64,000 nucleotides of DNA, from NCBI GenBank assembly GCA_019116585.1, contig DXBJ01000008.1, positions 56,220-120,219 on the forward strand, in the 5' to 3' direction. The translations under genes were made by a program, and so were the position numbers. Within the stretch, counting starts at the first letter, position 1. Each line of letters opens with the position of its first letter. Shown piece after piece: positions 11,970 through 20,622 of this stretch. The stretch is from Candidatus Faecalibacterium gallistercoris. GTDB taxonomy: Bacteria; Bacillota; Clostridia; Oscillospirales; Ruminococcaceae. The notes beneath the pieces are model-generated. The model saw only the letters and a program-made list of their open reading frames with translations, was not told the DNA's origin and did not search any database.

Positions 11970-13010
11970 AGCATAGGCCCGTTAAAACACATCATATTTT
12001 TGTGCTCTGTTTACAAAACCACCCTTGACTTTTTGATGCTTCATCTAATTTCTTCCGCTTTTACTTGACAGCATCCTACTCTTATGCTACCATCTACTAC
12101 AAGCCAACTCGCTTTAGAAGAATAAAGCGTCATAACTTTCTCTGCCGCCCCGCAACCACACCGAACCATTTTGCCGCCATTCACCTACGACAAAATCCTT
12201 TGGTCCCTTGCGGGGCGGCTTTCTTTATATTCCGAGAGAATTTGCAGCCGGACCACCGGCCTGCAATTCTTCATACCCGCACCTTGAAAACAGCATCAGC
12301 CGTCTGGATCTGGATACCGCGCCACGACCCCGCACAAAATGCGAGCGAGCCGGACAACGCCGCTGCAACACAGGGGCAGGAACGCAGATTCGGTGCAAGC
12401 GGCGACCCCCGTAATAGGAGACACTTCTATTTGCGTGCCTCTGGCACGCTTTAGGGGGAACCCATTTCTGCCCGCATACGCGGGACAGAAATTCCTTCCC
12501 CCTAATATCCCCTTGGGGACAAAATTCAGCCCCAGAACCGCGCACTCGCTACGCTCGTACACTCTCCGGGTCTGAATTTCCCTGTCTGTGTCTCGTTCGT
12601 CTGCACATGTCAGTCGAACGAGACTTCTTCTGAAGCACTCCCAGCTTTGGAAACCGAAATCCAATTTGAAATCTGTATTTTTATTTTGGACGGAAAAGCG
12701 ATAAGCAAGTATCGACCTGTGGCCACAATTTCAAAATTGAAGTCGTGTCTCACATTCCGGTCGTACTTGTTGGGGAGTGCTTTCCCCAAACCCTGCTTTT
12801 GCTACGCGCTGTTTGGATGAGTATCATTCTAGGACGTGGTCAAACCCTACACATGAATGTTATCTTACACAAAGAATCAGAGTCTATTAAGCATTTCGGA
12901 GCAGTCAACTAGAACTTGCATGTCCCATTTCCGAGTAAAATCCAGGAAATCTTCTCACTGCTTTGTGCAATAGTTTCATGCGCAAACGCTGGGAATGTGG
13001 TGTTTACAAG
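11970..13010. other. Gene-poor 1 kb stretch inside the island
   Basis: No convincing coding sequence; the track ORFs here are short, overlap on both strands and lack ribosome sites. It holds a long inverted repeat at 12144-12219 and a short perfect stem near 12433-12449 (GCGTGCC/GGCACGC). Composition shifts from GC-rich to AT-richer toward 13000. It may be decayed mobile-element DNA. Confidence 0.5.
12144..12219 (+). terminator. Long stem-loop, possible cluster terminator
   Basis: A perfect 12-bp stem (GCCGCCCCGCAA / TTGCGGGGCGGC) encloses a second small stem (ACC-ATTTTG / CAAAAT...GGT) and is followed by a pyrimidine-rich TTTCTTTAT tract. It may terminate the glycosidase operon or be a structured RNA. 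Confidence 0.5.
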
Positions 13011-13039
13011 TTGTGTCCAGCAGCCCAGTATGGTATAAT
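13011..13039 (+). promoter_or_regulatory. Promoter of MFS transporter gene with flanking direct repeat
   Basis: TTGTGT and TATAAT are spaced by 17 bases. The -35 lies in TTGTGTCCAGCAGC, which recurs as TTGTATCCAGCAGC at 13044-13057 just past the -10. A repeat bracketing the -10 is what a repressor site would look like. About 115 bases of leader follow. Confidence 0.55.
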
Positions 13040-13173
13040 TATATTGTATCCAGCAGCGCAAACAGAAAGCCAAAGGGCGCTCTCGCAATGTCTTAAGACA
13101 GGAGTGGTGAAAAAAGCATACCGCAAGTAAATGATGAGCCTATTCCACCCATAGTTTGAGAAAGGAATTCATC

Positions 13174-14385
13174 ATGACAAAATTGAATCACACCAAGGCA
13201 AAGTGGGACATCGCCCGGTTTTTCTGTTATGCACTGCTGACGTCCTGCCTGTTTTCACGCGGTGTTTTCATGCTGTATCTGACCCACAAGGGGCTGACTG
13301 TTGCCCAGGTAGGCCTCTACCAAATGCTGGTACAGTTCTCCATGTTCCTGCTGGAAATCCCCACCGGTTCTGTCGGCGACAGAGTGGGAAAAGTTCGTTC
13401 CCTTCAAATCGGGACGCTGTTGCTGCTGCTCCATTGCGTTCTCATGATGGCGCTGCAGCAGCCTGCGGCGCTGGTCGCCCTGGGCTTTCTGGAGGGTATG
13501 GGCTATACATTCAGCAGCGGCAGCGACGATGCGCTGTTCTATGAGCTTCTTAAAAAGCACCATCGGGAGCAAGATTATCTGCAGCTGAACGCCAAGCTCA
13601 AGTCAGCCCAGTCCATTCTGACTGGCGCCACCATTTCCGCCGGCGCGTTCATCGTCTCCTGGTCCTGGGAGGCTGTATACGGTATCACCGCCCTCTGTCT
13701 GGGCAGCGCTCTTTTGGTGCTGACGCCACTCAGGGAACCTGCCATTTCAAAAACACTGCCAGCTGTCGGCGGCAAGGGAACTTTCTCCCGTCTCCGACAG
13801 CGGATTTTGTACCCCAATCTCACGGCATTTCTGCTCTGCGTCATTGGATTCAGCTTTATGGACGGTATTTCCGGCAGCTATTACAACTATAACCAAATCA
13901 TTTTCCAGCAAGCGCAGATACCGGTCGCCCTCATTGGCATCTTCTTTTCCGCCAATTATTTTGCTGCATCAGCGGCCTATCTGTTCGCGACCTTGCTGTC
14001 CAGATGGCTGTCCAAACGGATTATCCTTTCCTGTATGATCGCTTTGCAGGGCGCGCTGTTTGTCTCGCTGGCGTTCACCCGGCAGCCCGTTTTATTTGTG
14101 GCGTTCGCCTTCATCTGCTGCCTGACACCGGAAGTCATCTATATCCTGGCGGACAGTATCATCCAAACATATATTGCGTCAGAATATCGGGCTACCATCC
14201 TCTCCGTGGTGTCCATGCTGCGGTCACTGATGTCTGCCGTGAGCTATTCTGTTTTGGGTGGCATTCTGGACCGGACAGGCACTACAGGTTTTATGCTTTT
14301 TCTGGCTCTAGTCTGCTTTGCCGCGCTGGGATGTTTCCGGCTCATCCCGACCTACCGCCAAAAATCACAGGACAAATCCGCATAA
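13174..14385 (+). CDS. MFS transporter
   Basis: 403-residue major facilitator superfamily protein with about 12 hydrophobic segments. The loop between TM2 and TM3 carries the MFS motif A-like GSVGDRVGKVRSLQ. Members of this type are often drug or small-molecule exporters; the substrate is not evident. The ATG at 13174 follows GAAAGGAATTC; the track start six codons earlier lacks a site. It has its own promoter and a terminator, so it is a single-gene unit within the island. Confidence 0.85.
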   Translation: MTKLNHTKAKWDIARFFCYALLTSCLFSRGVFMLYLTHKGLTVAQVGLYQMLVQFSMFLLEIPTGSVGDRVGKVRSLQIGTLLLLLHCVLMMALQQPAALVALGFLEGMGYTFSSGSDDALFYELLKKHHREQDYLQLNAKLKSAQSILTGATISAGAFIVSWSWEAVYGITALCLGSALLVLTPLREPAISKTLPAVGGKGTFSRLRQRILYPNLTAFLLCVIGFSFMDGISGSYYNYNQIIFQQAQIPVALIGIFFSANYFAASAAYLFATLLSRWLSKRIILSCMIALQGALFVSLAFTRQPVLFVAFAFICCLTPEVIYILADSIIQTYIASEYRATILSVVSMLRSLMSAVSYSVLGGILDRTGTTGFMLFLALVCFAALGCFRLIPTYRQKSQDKSA

Positions 14386-14411
14386 CCGTTTGATGGTATA
14401 ATCAAACACAG

Positions 14412-14456
14412 AAACTCCCGCCAGCAAGGACACGCGCCTTTGTTGGCGGGAAGTTT
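14412..14456 (+). terminator. Terminator after MFS gene
   Basis: Inverted repeat AAACTCCCGCCA ... TGGCGGGAAGTTT, about 27 bases after the MFS stop, ending in a short T-rich stretch. Confidence 0.65.
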
Positions 14457-14556
14457 ATTGCGCCGTCTTTCTGTCGATATTGTCATACCACCCAACAAAA
14501 TCTGGAGGCCCTGCACCGCGCAGAGGGCCGCCGCGAAATGACGAGAGGAGGGCTGC

Positions 14557-15897
14557 ATGAGCTGGACAAAGGACGATGTCCGCGATGAAATCTATGAGCA
14601 GGATGAGGAGGAAGACGAAGGTCCATCCTGGGTGGATGATAAAGGCAAAATTTTGGAGGCTGCTTTCTGTGAATACTTTCTTGAAAAGCATCCCCTGATG
14701 TGTCTGAAACAGACCTTATTTGACCTGGACGGCGAAGTGGACGAGGATAAGCTCATCTACGAGATTCACCAGGAAATACGCTATCACGCCCGCAATGATG
14801 TTGCAAAAAAGGTCAAGCGTTTGGTGGAGGCCCTCAAGATCGAGGCATACTGCGAGGAGTGGAAGCCGCAGCTCGACCGCATCCACATCCAGAACGGCAC
14901 CTATTATCTGGACGAACGCGGTTTTGTTTCAGATAAGGAACTCTGCCTGAACCGGCTCCCGGTCGAATACCAGGCGGATGTCGCACCTCCCGTGCAATGG
15001 CTGAAATTTCTGGACGAGCTGCTGATTTCCGAGGATATTTTGACTTTGCAGGAATATATCGGCTACCTTCTCATCCCTTCCACCAAAGCGCAGAAGATGT
15101 TGATTTTGACCGGCAAGGGTGGCGAGGGCAAGTCCCGCATCGGGCTGCTTTTGAAGAAACTGCTTGGGCCTGCCGCCCACATGGAGGCCGTCCTCCGGCT
15201 GGAAACCAACCGTTTCGCCAGCGCCAATCTGGAACACAAACTGGTGATGATCGATGACGACCTGAATATGACTGTTCTCCCCGAAACACGGAACATCAAG
15301 TCCATCGTCACGGCCGAGGACCGCATCTGTGTGGAACGCAAAGGCAAACAGGCCACCCAGGGCTTGCTCTATGCCCGGCTGCTCTGCTTCGGCAACGGCA
15401 ATCTGGTTGCAGCCCACGACACCAGCGATGGTTTCTGGCGGCGGCAGATTTTGATCTCGGTCAAGGACAAGCCGGAAGGCAGGACCGATGACCCTTACCT
15501 GATCGACAAGCTGTCGGAGGAACTGCCCGGCATCCTGCTCTGGGCACTGGAAGGGCTGAAGCGGCTTCTGGCGAATCAGTACCGCTTCACCCTCAGTGAG
15601 CGTGCCAAACAGAACCTTACTGCCGCTATGGAGGACGGCTGTAACCTCGACCAGTTCATGCAGGCCGACTCCTACGTCCGTTTCGACCCGGAAAGGTCGG
15701 CCAGGTCTACCTACCTGTTCCGTGCTTACAACAAGTGGTGCGCCGACAACTTGGAAAAACCGGCGACGCAAAAGAAGTTCAGTCAGTATCTTTTCAAGAA
15801 CGCAGACCGGTATGGTATCCGCTTTTCCAAGCACATCGAGGGCGGCTACCGGGGCTATCGGGGCGTGTATGTCCGCCCTGATTGCGCCCTCGAATAA
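14557..15897 (+). CDS. P4-type SF3 helicase / primase C-terminal protein
   Basis: 446-residue phage/plasmid P4-family replication protein. A Walker A motif, LTGKGGEGKSR, sits near residues 185-194, followed by a helicase core (EHKLVMIDDDL as Walker B) and a C-terminal winged-helix-like region with FSQYLFKNADRYGIRF. The N-terminal primase/TOPRIM domain of full-length homologues is missing; the first ~30 residues are strongly acidic instead. It is presumably the replication helicase of the mobile element. GAGAGGAGG precedes the ATG. Confidence 0.85.
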   Translation: MSWTKDDVRDEIYEQDEEEDEGPSWVDDKGKILEAAFCEYFLEKHPLMCLKQTLFDLDGEVDEDKLIYEIHQEIRYHARNDVAKKVKRLVEALKIEAYCEEWKPQLDRIHIQNGTYYLDERGFVSDKELCLNRLPVEYQADVAPPVQWLKFLDELLISEDILTLQEYIGYLLIPSTKAQKMLILTGKGGEGKSRIGLLLKKLLGPAAHMEAVLRLETNRFASANLEHKLVMIDDDLNMTVLPETRNIKSIVTAEDRICVERKGKQATQGLLYARLLCFGNGNLVAAHDTSDGFWRRQILISVKDKPEGRTDDPYLIDKLSEELPGILLWALEGLKRLLANQYRFTLSERAKQNLTAAMEDGCNLDQFMQADSYVRFDPERSARSTYLFRAYNKWCADNLEKPATQKKFSQYLFKNADRYGIRFSKHIEGGYRGYRGVYVRPDCALE

Positions 15898-16208
15898 AAT
15901 TGGGGCGGGAAGTGAAAATTTCCCGCCCCACGCGCCCCCTCGCCCGCAGCAACAAAAATAAATCGCATTACCGTTTTATTTTTTGCTTCGTTTTTTCAAA
16001 ACCCGCCCCGCCTGCCCATGAACCCGCCCGAAGGGGCGCGTTCGGGGCGGGAGGGCGGCTGGGGCGCGTATTTCTGTATTCTGCGCAGAAAAAATTGGGA
16101 GGCCGGCTCTGGAGCAAAGCAGTGTCGGCCTCTCCTATTCCACACTTGGGGCTTTGCAAGCTGAATCATCCCCATGAGCCAGGCGGTGGACCGGAACAGG
16201 AGGTGGAC
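15898..16208. other. Non-coding stretch with hairpins
   Basis: Contains a stem GGGGCGGGAA / TTTCCCGCCCC at 15902-15929 directly after the helicase stop, plus further GC-rich imperfect repeats. I see no gene. An AGGAGG site at its end serves the next small ORF. Confidence 0.5.
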
Positions 16209-16631
16209 TTGAACAAAAAGAAAAAAGTCGTCAACACTTCGATTTACCCCGATGAGGTCATCGAGCGTCTGGCCTGGTGCTTCTATCCTGCCATTCTGGA
16301 GTGCTTCAACAGCGAAGAAGGCCAGCGGGCCTTCGCCGTCTGGCAGGCGGAACAGGCCAGACCCACAGCCAAAGAAAAACAGGACGTTCCCGCTGGGGAA
16401 CGCCCTGACATCCATACACAGCTTTTTTCAAGTTGGGTGCGTCCTTCTGGGCGCACCTTTTTATATTTAAGGATAGTTCAAACACTTTATAAATGCTCTA
16501 CTTATAAAAGAACTTTTATATTCGCAGAATGGTTAAAAAAGGAAGATAATACATCTTTAATCTCCTTCAACTGTATTTCTAAGTATGGGGTAGCAAAACC
16601 GGTATCTTTTCCCTGGCTTAAATATTTATAA
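16209..16631 (+). CDS. Small element-associated protein, 3' end probably chimeric
   Basis: Starts at TTG, five bases after AGGAGG, and begins NKKKKVVNTSIYPDEVIERLA. This resembles short proteins found beside serine recombinases and primases in Clostridia mobile elements, usually 50-80 residues. Here the frame continues to 140 codons through a terminator-like stem (GGTGCG ... CGCACC, T-run) at about 16436-16460 and into the AT-rich cassette. The last ~60 residues are therefore probably not native and mark a junction. No function is known. Confidence 0.55.
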   Translation: MNKKKKVVNTSIYPDEVIERLAWCFYPAILECFNSEEGQRAFAVWQAEQARPTAKEKQDVPAGERPDIHTQLFSSWVRPSGRTFLYLRIVQTLYKCSTYKRTFIFAEWLKKEDNTSLISFNCISKYGVAKPVSFPWLKYL

Positions 16632-16804
16632 TATACTTTCATTAATTCTTTCTTATCATCTTCTGATACCGACTTTTTCTCCAATGATAAAACTTTTATA
16701 CTAAGGTCAATACCGTCAATTTGAATAAATGTTTCTTGATTAACTTTTAAAGCTTCTTCTACTGAGACTGTAGAATATATACGATTTTTAGGTGAAGTCT
16801 TCAT
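16502..16804 (-). CDS. Hypothetical protein, partner of metallophosphoesterase
   Basis: 100 residues if started at the ATG at 16804, which has GAGAGG upstream; a TTG at 16831 would add nine residues. No recognised domain. It is charged and mostly alpha/beta (IDGIDLSIKVLSLEKKSVSEDD), with no signal peptide or membrane segment. It follows the metallophosphoesterase stop by 28 bases on the same strand, so the two form an operon. Both are far more AT-rich than the neighbourhood. Confidence 0.65.
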   Translation of the reverse strand: MKTSPKNRIYSTVSVEEALKVNQETFIQIDGIDLSIKVLSLEKKSVSEDDKKELMKVYYKYLSQGKDTGFATPYLEIQLKEIKDVLSSFFNHSANIKVLL

Positions 16805-16832
16805 TTCAAATAGCCTCTCATGATAAATCAAA

Positions 16833-18638
16833 TCAATTAATGCCGTCTTTTAGTATTTCTTTAAAGTTATTGGCAAATTTTGTCAAATCAAAGTTCATTT
16901 GTCTAATATAGAGCTGCAAAATAGAAGCTATTACTCTATCTATTCGGTAATAATCCAGACAATATAAAAAGGATTTATATTCATCCGATTTTATTGATAC
17001 GCCAAATGTGATAATTGGATACTTTTGTATATTGCTGTCATCCACGCTATAATTATATAAGTTTTCATCAAAGAGAGGAATTGCAGTTATAAAATCCTTC
17101 CAATCAGTAGAAATTTTATATTCTTCAGGATTGATTGAGTGAATTAGTGGATGCTTTGCCTCAAATGCTGCTTTAATTAACTCAGAATAGGGAAACTCTT
17201 TTACTCCAACATCTGTACCGGCTGCCTGTTCCGGCCACAATGATGCACACATTCGTAAATATTTTATCTCGTTTTTATTTGGCGAAGGACATATACACCG
17301 GAAATGAGATCTGATATTAGGCTGAGAAGTCTCTGGAGGCTTATTAATAAAGTTCACTATAAAACCGTCACATAGAACTTGCATGAACGAGAAAAAAAGT
17401 GAAGTGTCATCTATCTCCCTTTTTTTCTTTTTTCCCTTTCTAAAATGCATTTCTTGAATTGCCATTTGTCTATAAATCCCTAGAGATTCAATAAAATGCT
17501 CTGTATTTTTAATAAAATTGTTGGACAAGAACAAAACTTTGGGAGATCTTCCGTTTACTGTTCCCAGCTCAAAATATGAATGAACTGTCGTCTGTGATAG
17601 CGGTAAAACAATCTTGTTATGCTTTCTATTTTCTTCTCGTGTGTACAAACGATAATCTTCAACAAACGTCCCACCATCGTTCGTGCTTCTGACGTATACA
17701 TCAATCGAGTTTAAATCTAGTCTCAAAACGTAAATAGAATATGCATGAAGTTGTGAATGATCTGATAATGATTCATCTGGCCATCCAATTCCTGTTGATA
17801 ACGTTGTAAGCGACTGCCGATTATTTGACCAATTGACGACATCACGAGTATGTGTATGCCCACATAAAAAGAGCTGCGCATCAATTCCTCGTTGTCCAAT
17901 CAAAAAATTTTGTACAGCATCCTCATCTTTCCCTTCCAAATGATTTAATGGATGATGAGCCATTGCGATTACAACTGGATTATTACCAAGTTCTCTTGCA
18001 TTTAATCGAATTTCTTTATATTGTTTTTCTAATTCTTGAAGTTGAAAATCCCCAAGTTTAAGATTTCTTCGATCTCCATCCCCTCCGTTAGCACTCCAAG
18101 CAGTATTAAATCGGACAAAAATGTACTGTTGACCATTTATGTTCAATTCATTACATCCAAATGTTTCGATTGAATTCTCTGCCTTAAAGAAAATTTGATG
18201 TATTTCTTCTGTTAATTGCTTATATTCTTTAAATGCTTTATTAAAAAAGCCCCCAAATGATTTGAAAAATTGTTTATCGAAAGGGCCTGGCATCTGGCAT
18301 AAAGCTTTTGTTGGATAATCAAGAGATTTATCGTGATTTCCTGGAACAAAATATATTTCTTCTACCTTTTTGCCTATTTTCTCAAGGCTTGTATTTAATT
18401 TTTCAAAGAAATGTTTAACTAATTTTTTTGCTGTATAATCTCCGCGATCAACAATGTCACCGGTTACAATAATAATAATATTTTGTGAATAAAACAATTG
18501 TTGCTCAATATCTTTAATTAATGCATCGTATAATTTTAATGGCTGTGCACCAGTTGTATTGAAATGAAGATCAGAAAGATGGAGTATGGTCAAATCAGTC
18601 GTCAAACTATTTAATGTATCATTTGACAAGTTTTCCAT
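16833..18638 (-). CDS. Calcineurin-like metallophosphoesterase with C-terminal GAF-like region
   Basis: 601 residues. The N-terminal ~270 residues show all calcineurin-type metallophosphoesterase motifs: HLSDLHF (20-26), GDIVDRG (60-66), GNHD (100-103), AHHP (227-230) and GHTH (260-263). So it should hydrolyse phosphoesters, possibly nucleotides or nucleic acid. The remaining ~330 residues lack a clear match. By eye, residues ~370-590 resemble a GAF-type sensor (TDWKDFITAIPL, then YPIITFGVSI), which is my inference. AAGGAGG supports the ATG. AT-rich composition indicates recent transfer. A defence role is possible but unproven. Confidence 0.8.
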   Translation of the reverse strand: MENLSNDTLNSLTTDLTILHLSDLHFNTTGAQPLKLYDALIKDIEQQLFYSQNIIIIVTGDIVDRGDYTAKKLVKHFFEKLNTSLEKIGKKVEEIYFVPGNHDKSLDYPTKALCQMPGPFDKQFFKSFGGFFNKAFKEYKQLTEEIHQIFFKAENSIETFGCNELNINGQQYIFVRFNTAWSANGGDGDRRNLKLGDFQLQELEKQYKEIRLNARELGNNPVVIAMAHHPLNHLEGKDEDAVQNFLIGQRGIDAQLFLCGHTHTRDVVNWSNNRQSLTTLSTGIGWPDESLSDHSQLHAYSIYVLRLDLNSIDVYVRSTNDGGTFVEDYRLYTREENRKHNKIVLPLSQTTVHSYFELGTVNGRSPKVLFLSNNFIKNTEHFIESLGIYRQMAIQEMHFRKGKKKKREIDDTSLFFSFMQVLCDGFIVNFINKPPETSQPNIRSHFRCICPSPNKNEIKYLRMCASLWPEQAAGTDVGVKEFPYSELIKAAFEAKHPLIHSINPEEYKISTDWKDFITAIPLFDENLYNYSVDDSNIQKYPIITFGVSIKSDEYKSFLYCLDYYRIDRVIASILQLYIRQMNFDLTKFANNFKEILKDGIN

Positions 18639-18736
18639 TTATCTCAACCTCCTTAAGTGCAACAATGGTTGTATTTTTGTCTTTAATTTAACAAAGGGCT
18701 ATTTATGCCATAAATCAGAATACACAAGTTCTATAT

Positions 18737-18766
18737 ATTATATAAAATTTTCCGTGGATATGTCAA
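18737..18766 (-). promoter_or_regulatory. Promoter of metallophosphoesterase cassette
   Basis: Consensus TTGACA and TATAAT on the minus strand, spaced 18 bases, about 100 bases upstream of the metallophosphoesterase start. Confidence 0.65.
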
Positions 18767-18831
18767 CAGTTTTCACAAATTTGTTTTTAGTTCTTATATG
18801 TTCTAGCAGGTTGGGGATAGTGTCAAGTATT

Positions 18832-20298
18832 GGACCTGTTGACAAAGTCTCCTCAAATTCTCCTCCCTATGTTATAATAAAACAAAGGAGGGAAGGAGTA
18901 TGATGGGACGGCAGAGTGGTCAATTAAGTATGGTGGTCATGGACCTGTCAGAGCTAATTCCTGACGATCATTTGCTTCGTCGGATCTCTCGGGTCATCTC
19001 GTTTGACTTCATTTATGAACTCCTGGAACCATACTACCCTCCCAACGGTCGTCCGTCGGTCGATCCTGTCAGTATGTTTAAAATGCTGCTGGTTGGATAT
19101 CTATATGGGATCAAATCAGAACGTCGACTTGTACAGGAAGTCCAATTGAACATTGCTTATCGGTGGTTTTGCGGATTTGAATTATCAGATCGTATTCCTG
19201 ATCACTCTACGTTTAGCAAAACACGCCAGCGTAAGTGGAATGAAAGTCAATTGTTCCAATCTGTTTTTCGTGAAATTGTGCGGCGCTGCGTGAAGAGCGG
19301 CTTGGTAGATGGAAAAGAATTGGCAGCAGACGGCACATATCTTCCAGCAAATGTCTCCAGAGACAGCTGGGTTGAAACCGAAGTAGAAGCTGAATTGAGT
19401 ATGCAGAGTTATTTGGATTGCTTGGATGAAGAACTTTCGAAACAACCTGGTTTCAAAAAGCCGCCAGTTAAAACAGTCAAAAAGCGCCGCATAACCAGTA
19501 AAACAGATCCCGACAGTGGATGCATAAACCATGGTAAGAAGAGCGGCATTGGCTATCTGATGGAAACAACGGTAGATTGTAAATGCGGAATTATAACAGG
19601 TGTAGATGTGTATCCAGCCAATGAAAAAGAAAGTTTATTGGTTCTGCGCCATTTGGAGCGACAGATTAAGAATGGCGTTCCAATGAAAAACATTGTACTG
19701 GATCGCGGCTATGATACTGGTGCGGTTCATCGCGGTCTGGAGCTCCTTGGCATTACCGGATATATTCCCGCTATCCAGTTCTCCAATTCCCCTGAAAAGT
19801 ATGGATTTTCTTATTTACCCAAAGAAGATGCGTTTTCTTGTCCAGAAGGAGTCCGACTTGTTTACCAGCGATTAAATTGCAGCCAGACAACTGGAAAATA
19901 CTTACGATGCTACCAAGTACAAGGTGATGCCTGCAGAACCTGTAAACGACAGTCAGATTGTTTCAAGCAAACTGGCATTCGGCGCAGAATCCTTGGGAGT
20001 AGCTGCTATCCGGCTTTCTACAGGGGGCATGAGCGTATCGGAAGCGACACCTATTGGCATATGATGCGCTTGCGCAAAATATGGGCAGAGGGATCGTTCG
20101 CAGTGCTCAAACGAGAGCACTGCCTGTCCAAAGTTAGAAAAAGAGGCATTTCAGCTGTAACCGAGGAATGCCTCTTATCCGTTATGGCCTTGAATCTAAA
20201 AAGGATCGCAAAGGCTATCCTTTTATTCTTATCTAAGACAAAAAATATGGATTGGAGACTTTTTTCTCCAGTCCATATTTTATTTTGTCAACAGATCC
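18832..20298 (+). mobile_element. IS1182-like insertion sequence
   Basis: Imperfect terminal repeats GGACCTGTTGACAAAGT (18832-18848) and, inverted, ATTTTGTCAACAGATCC (20282-20298) match at 15 of 17 positions and enclose one transposase. A hairpin (AAAATATGGATTGGAGA / TCTCCAGTCCATATTTT) lies just inside the right end. I could not identify a target duplication, so the ends may extend slightly further. Confidence 0.75.
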
Positions 20299-20333
20299 CT
20301 TATTGTACATTATTAGTTGAGTCTTGGCTGTAA
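18900..20333 (+). CDS. IS1182-family transposase
   Basis: 477 residues, the usual size for IS1182 DDE transposases. The N-terminal domain reads DLSELIPDDHLLRRI and RPSVDPVSMFKMLLVGYLYG. The catalytic region includes KELAADGTYLPANVS and later ...VLDRGYDTGAV. A zinc-like cysteine cluster (CYQVQGDACRTCKRQSDC) precedes the end. The frame is intact, but its stop lies beyond the right terminal repeat, so the final ~12 residues come from flanking DNA. GGAGGGAAGGAG precedes two adjacent ATGs. Confidence 0.88.
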   Translation: MMGRQSGQLSMVVMDLSELIPDDHLLRRISRVISFDFIYELLEPYYPPNGRPSVDPVSMFKMLLVGYLYGIKSERRLVQEVQLNIAYRWFCGFELSDRIPDHSTFSKTRQRKWNESQLFQSVFREIVRRCVKSGLVDGKELAADGTYLPANVSRDSWVETEVEAELSMQSYLDCLDEELSKQPGFKKPPVKTVKKRRITSKTDPDSGCINHGKKSGIGYLMETTVDCKCGIITGVDVYPANEKESLLVLRHLERQIKNGVPMKNIVLDRGYDTGAVHRGLELLGITGYIPAIQFSNSPEKYGFSYLPKEDAFSCPEGVRLVYQRLNCSQTTGKYLRCYQVQGDACRTCKRQSDCFKQTGIRRRILGSSCYPAFYRGHERIGSDTYWHMMRLRKIWAEGSFAVLKREHCLSKVRKRGISAVTEECLLSVMALNLKRIAKAILLFLSKTKNMDWRLFSPVHILFCQQIPYCTLLVESWL

Positions 20334-20382
20334 TTTTGGGCAGAAAATAGGGACGCATTAGACAGTCTTTAGTAAAAGAAAA

Positions 20383-20420
20383 AATCCGAACCCTTCTCCT
20401 ATTGGAAAAAAGTTCGGATT
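20383..20420 (-). terminator. Terminator of tRNA-Leu
   Basis: On the minus strand an inverted repeat AATCCGAAC ... GTTCGGATT is followed by TTTTTTCTTTT, just past the tRNA CCA end. Confidence 0.8.
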
Positions 20421-20435
20421 TTGTGCATGTGGTGC
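20421..20435. repeat. Right copy of 15-bp direct repeat (putative attR core)
   Basis: Identical to 531-545. It covers the last acceptor-stem bases, the discriminator, CCA and nine bases past the tRNA-Leu 3' end, a classical position for island attachment sites. Confidence 0.55.
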
Positions 20436-20516
20436 GGATAAGAGGACTTGAACCTCCACCGAGTTGCCCCGATTAGAACCTGAATCTAACGCGTCTGCCA
20501 ATTCCGCCATATCCGC
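20430..20516 (-). tRNA. tRNA-Leu (anticodon CAG)
   Basis: 87 bases with encoded CCA. Acceptor stem GCGGATA / TATCCGC. The anticodon stem TTAGA/TCTAA closes the loop TTCAGGT, giving anticodon CAG. A long variable arm (CGGGGCAACTCG) is typical of class II tRNA-Leu. The T-arm loop is TTCAAGT. Confidence 0.95.
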
Positions 20517-20560
20517 TTATTTGGTTTTGCGTCCCTGCCGTACTGGCTGGGACGTGTGTT

Positions 20561-20588
20561 ATTATACCACATCGCGGCGGATTGTCAA
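20561..20588 (-). promoter_or_regulatory. Promoter of tRNA-Leu
   Basis: Consensus TTGACA and TATAAT on the minus strand, 16 bases apart, about 45 bases upstream of the tRNA 5' end. Confidence 0.75.
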
Positions 20589-20622
20589 GCACTTTTTTCA
20601 AATTGTTTTCGGGGCGGTCGGG

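Noticed and set aside
12225-12664. Short ORFs on both strands in the island gap
   Set aside because: Mutually overlapping, no ribosome sites, no recognisable protein features.
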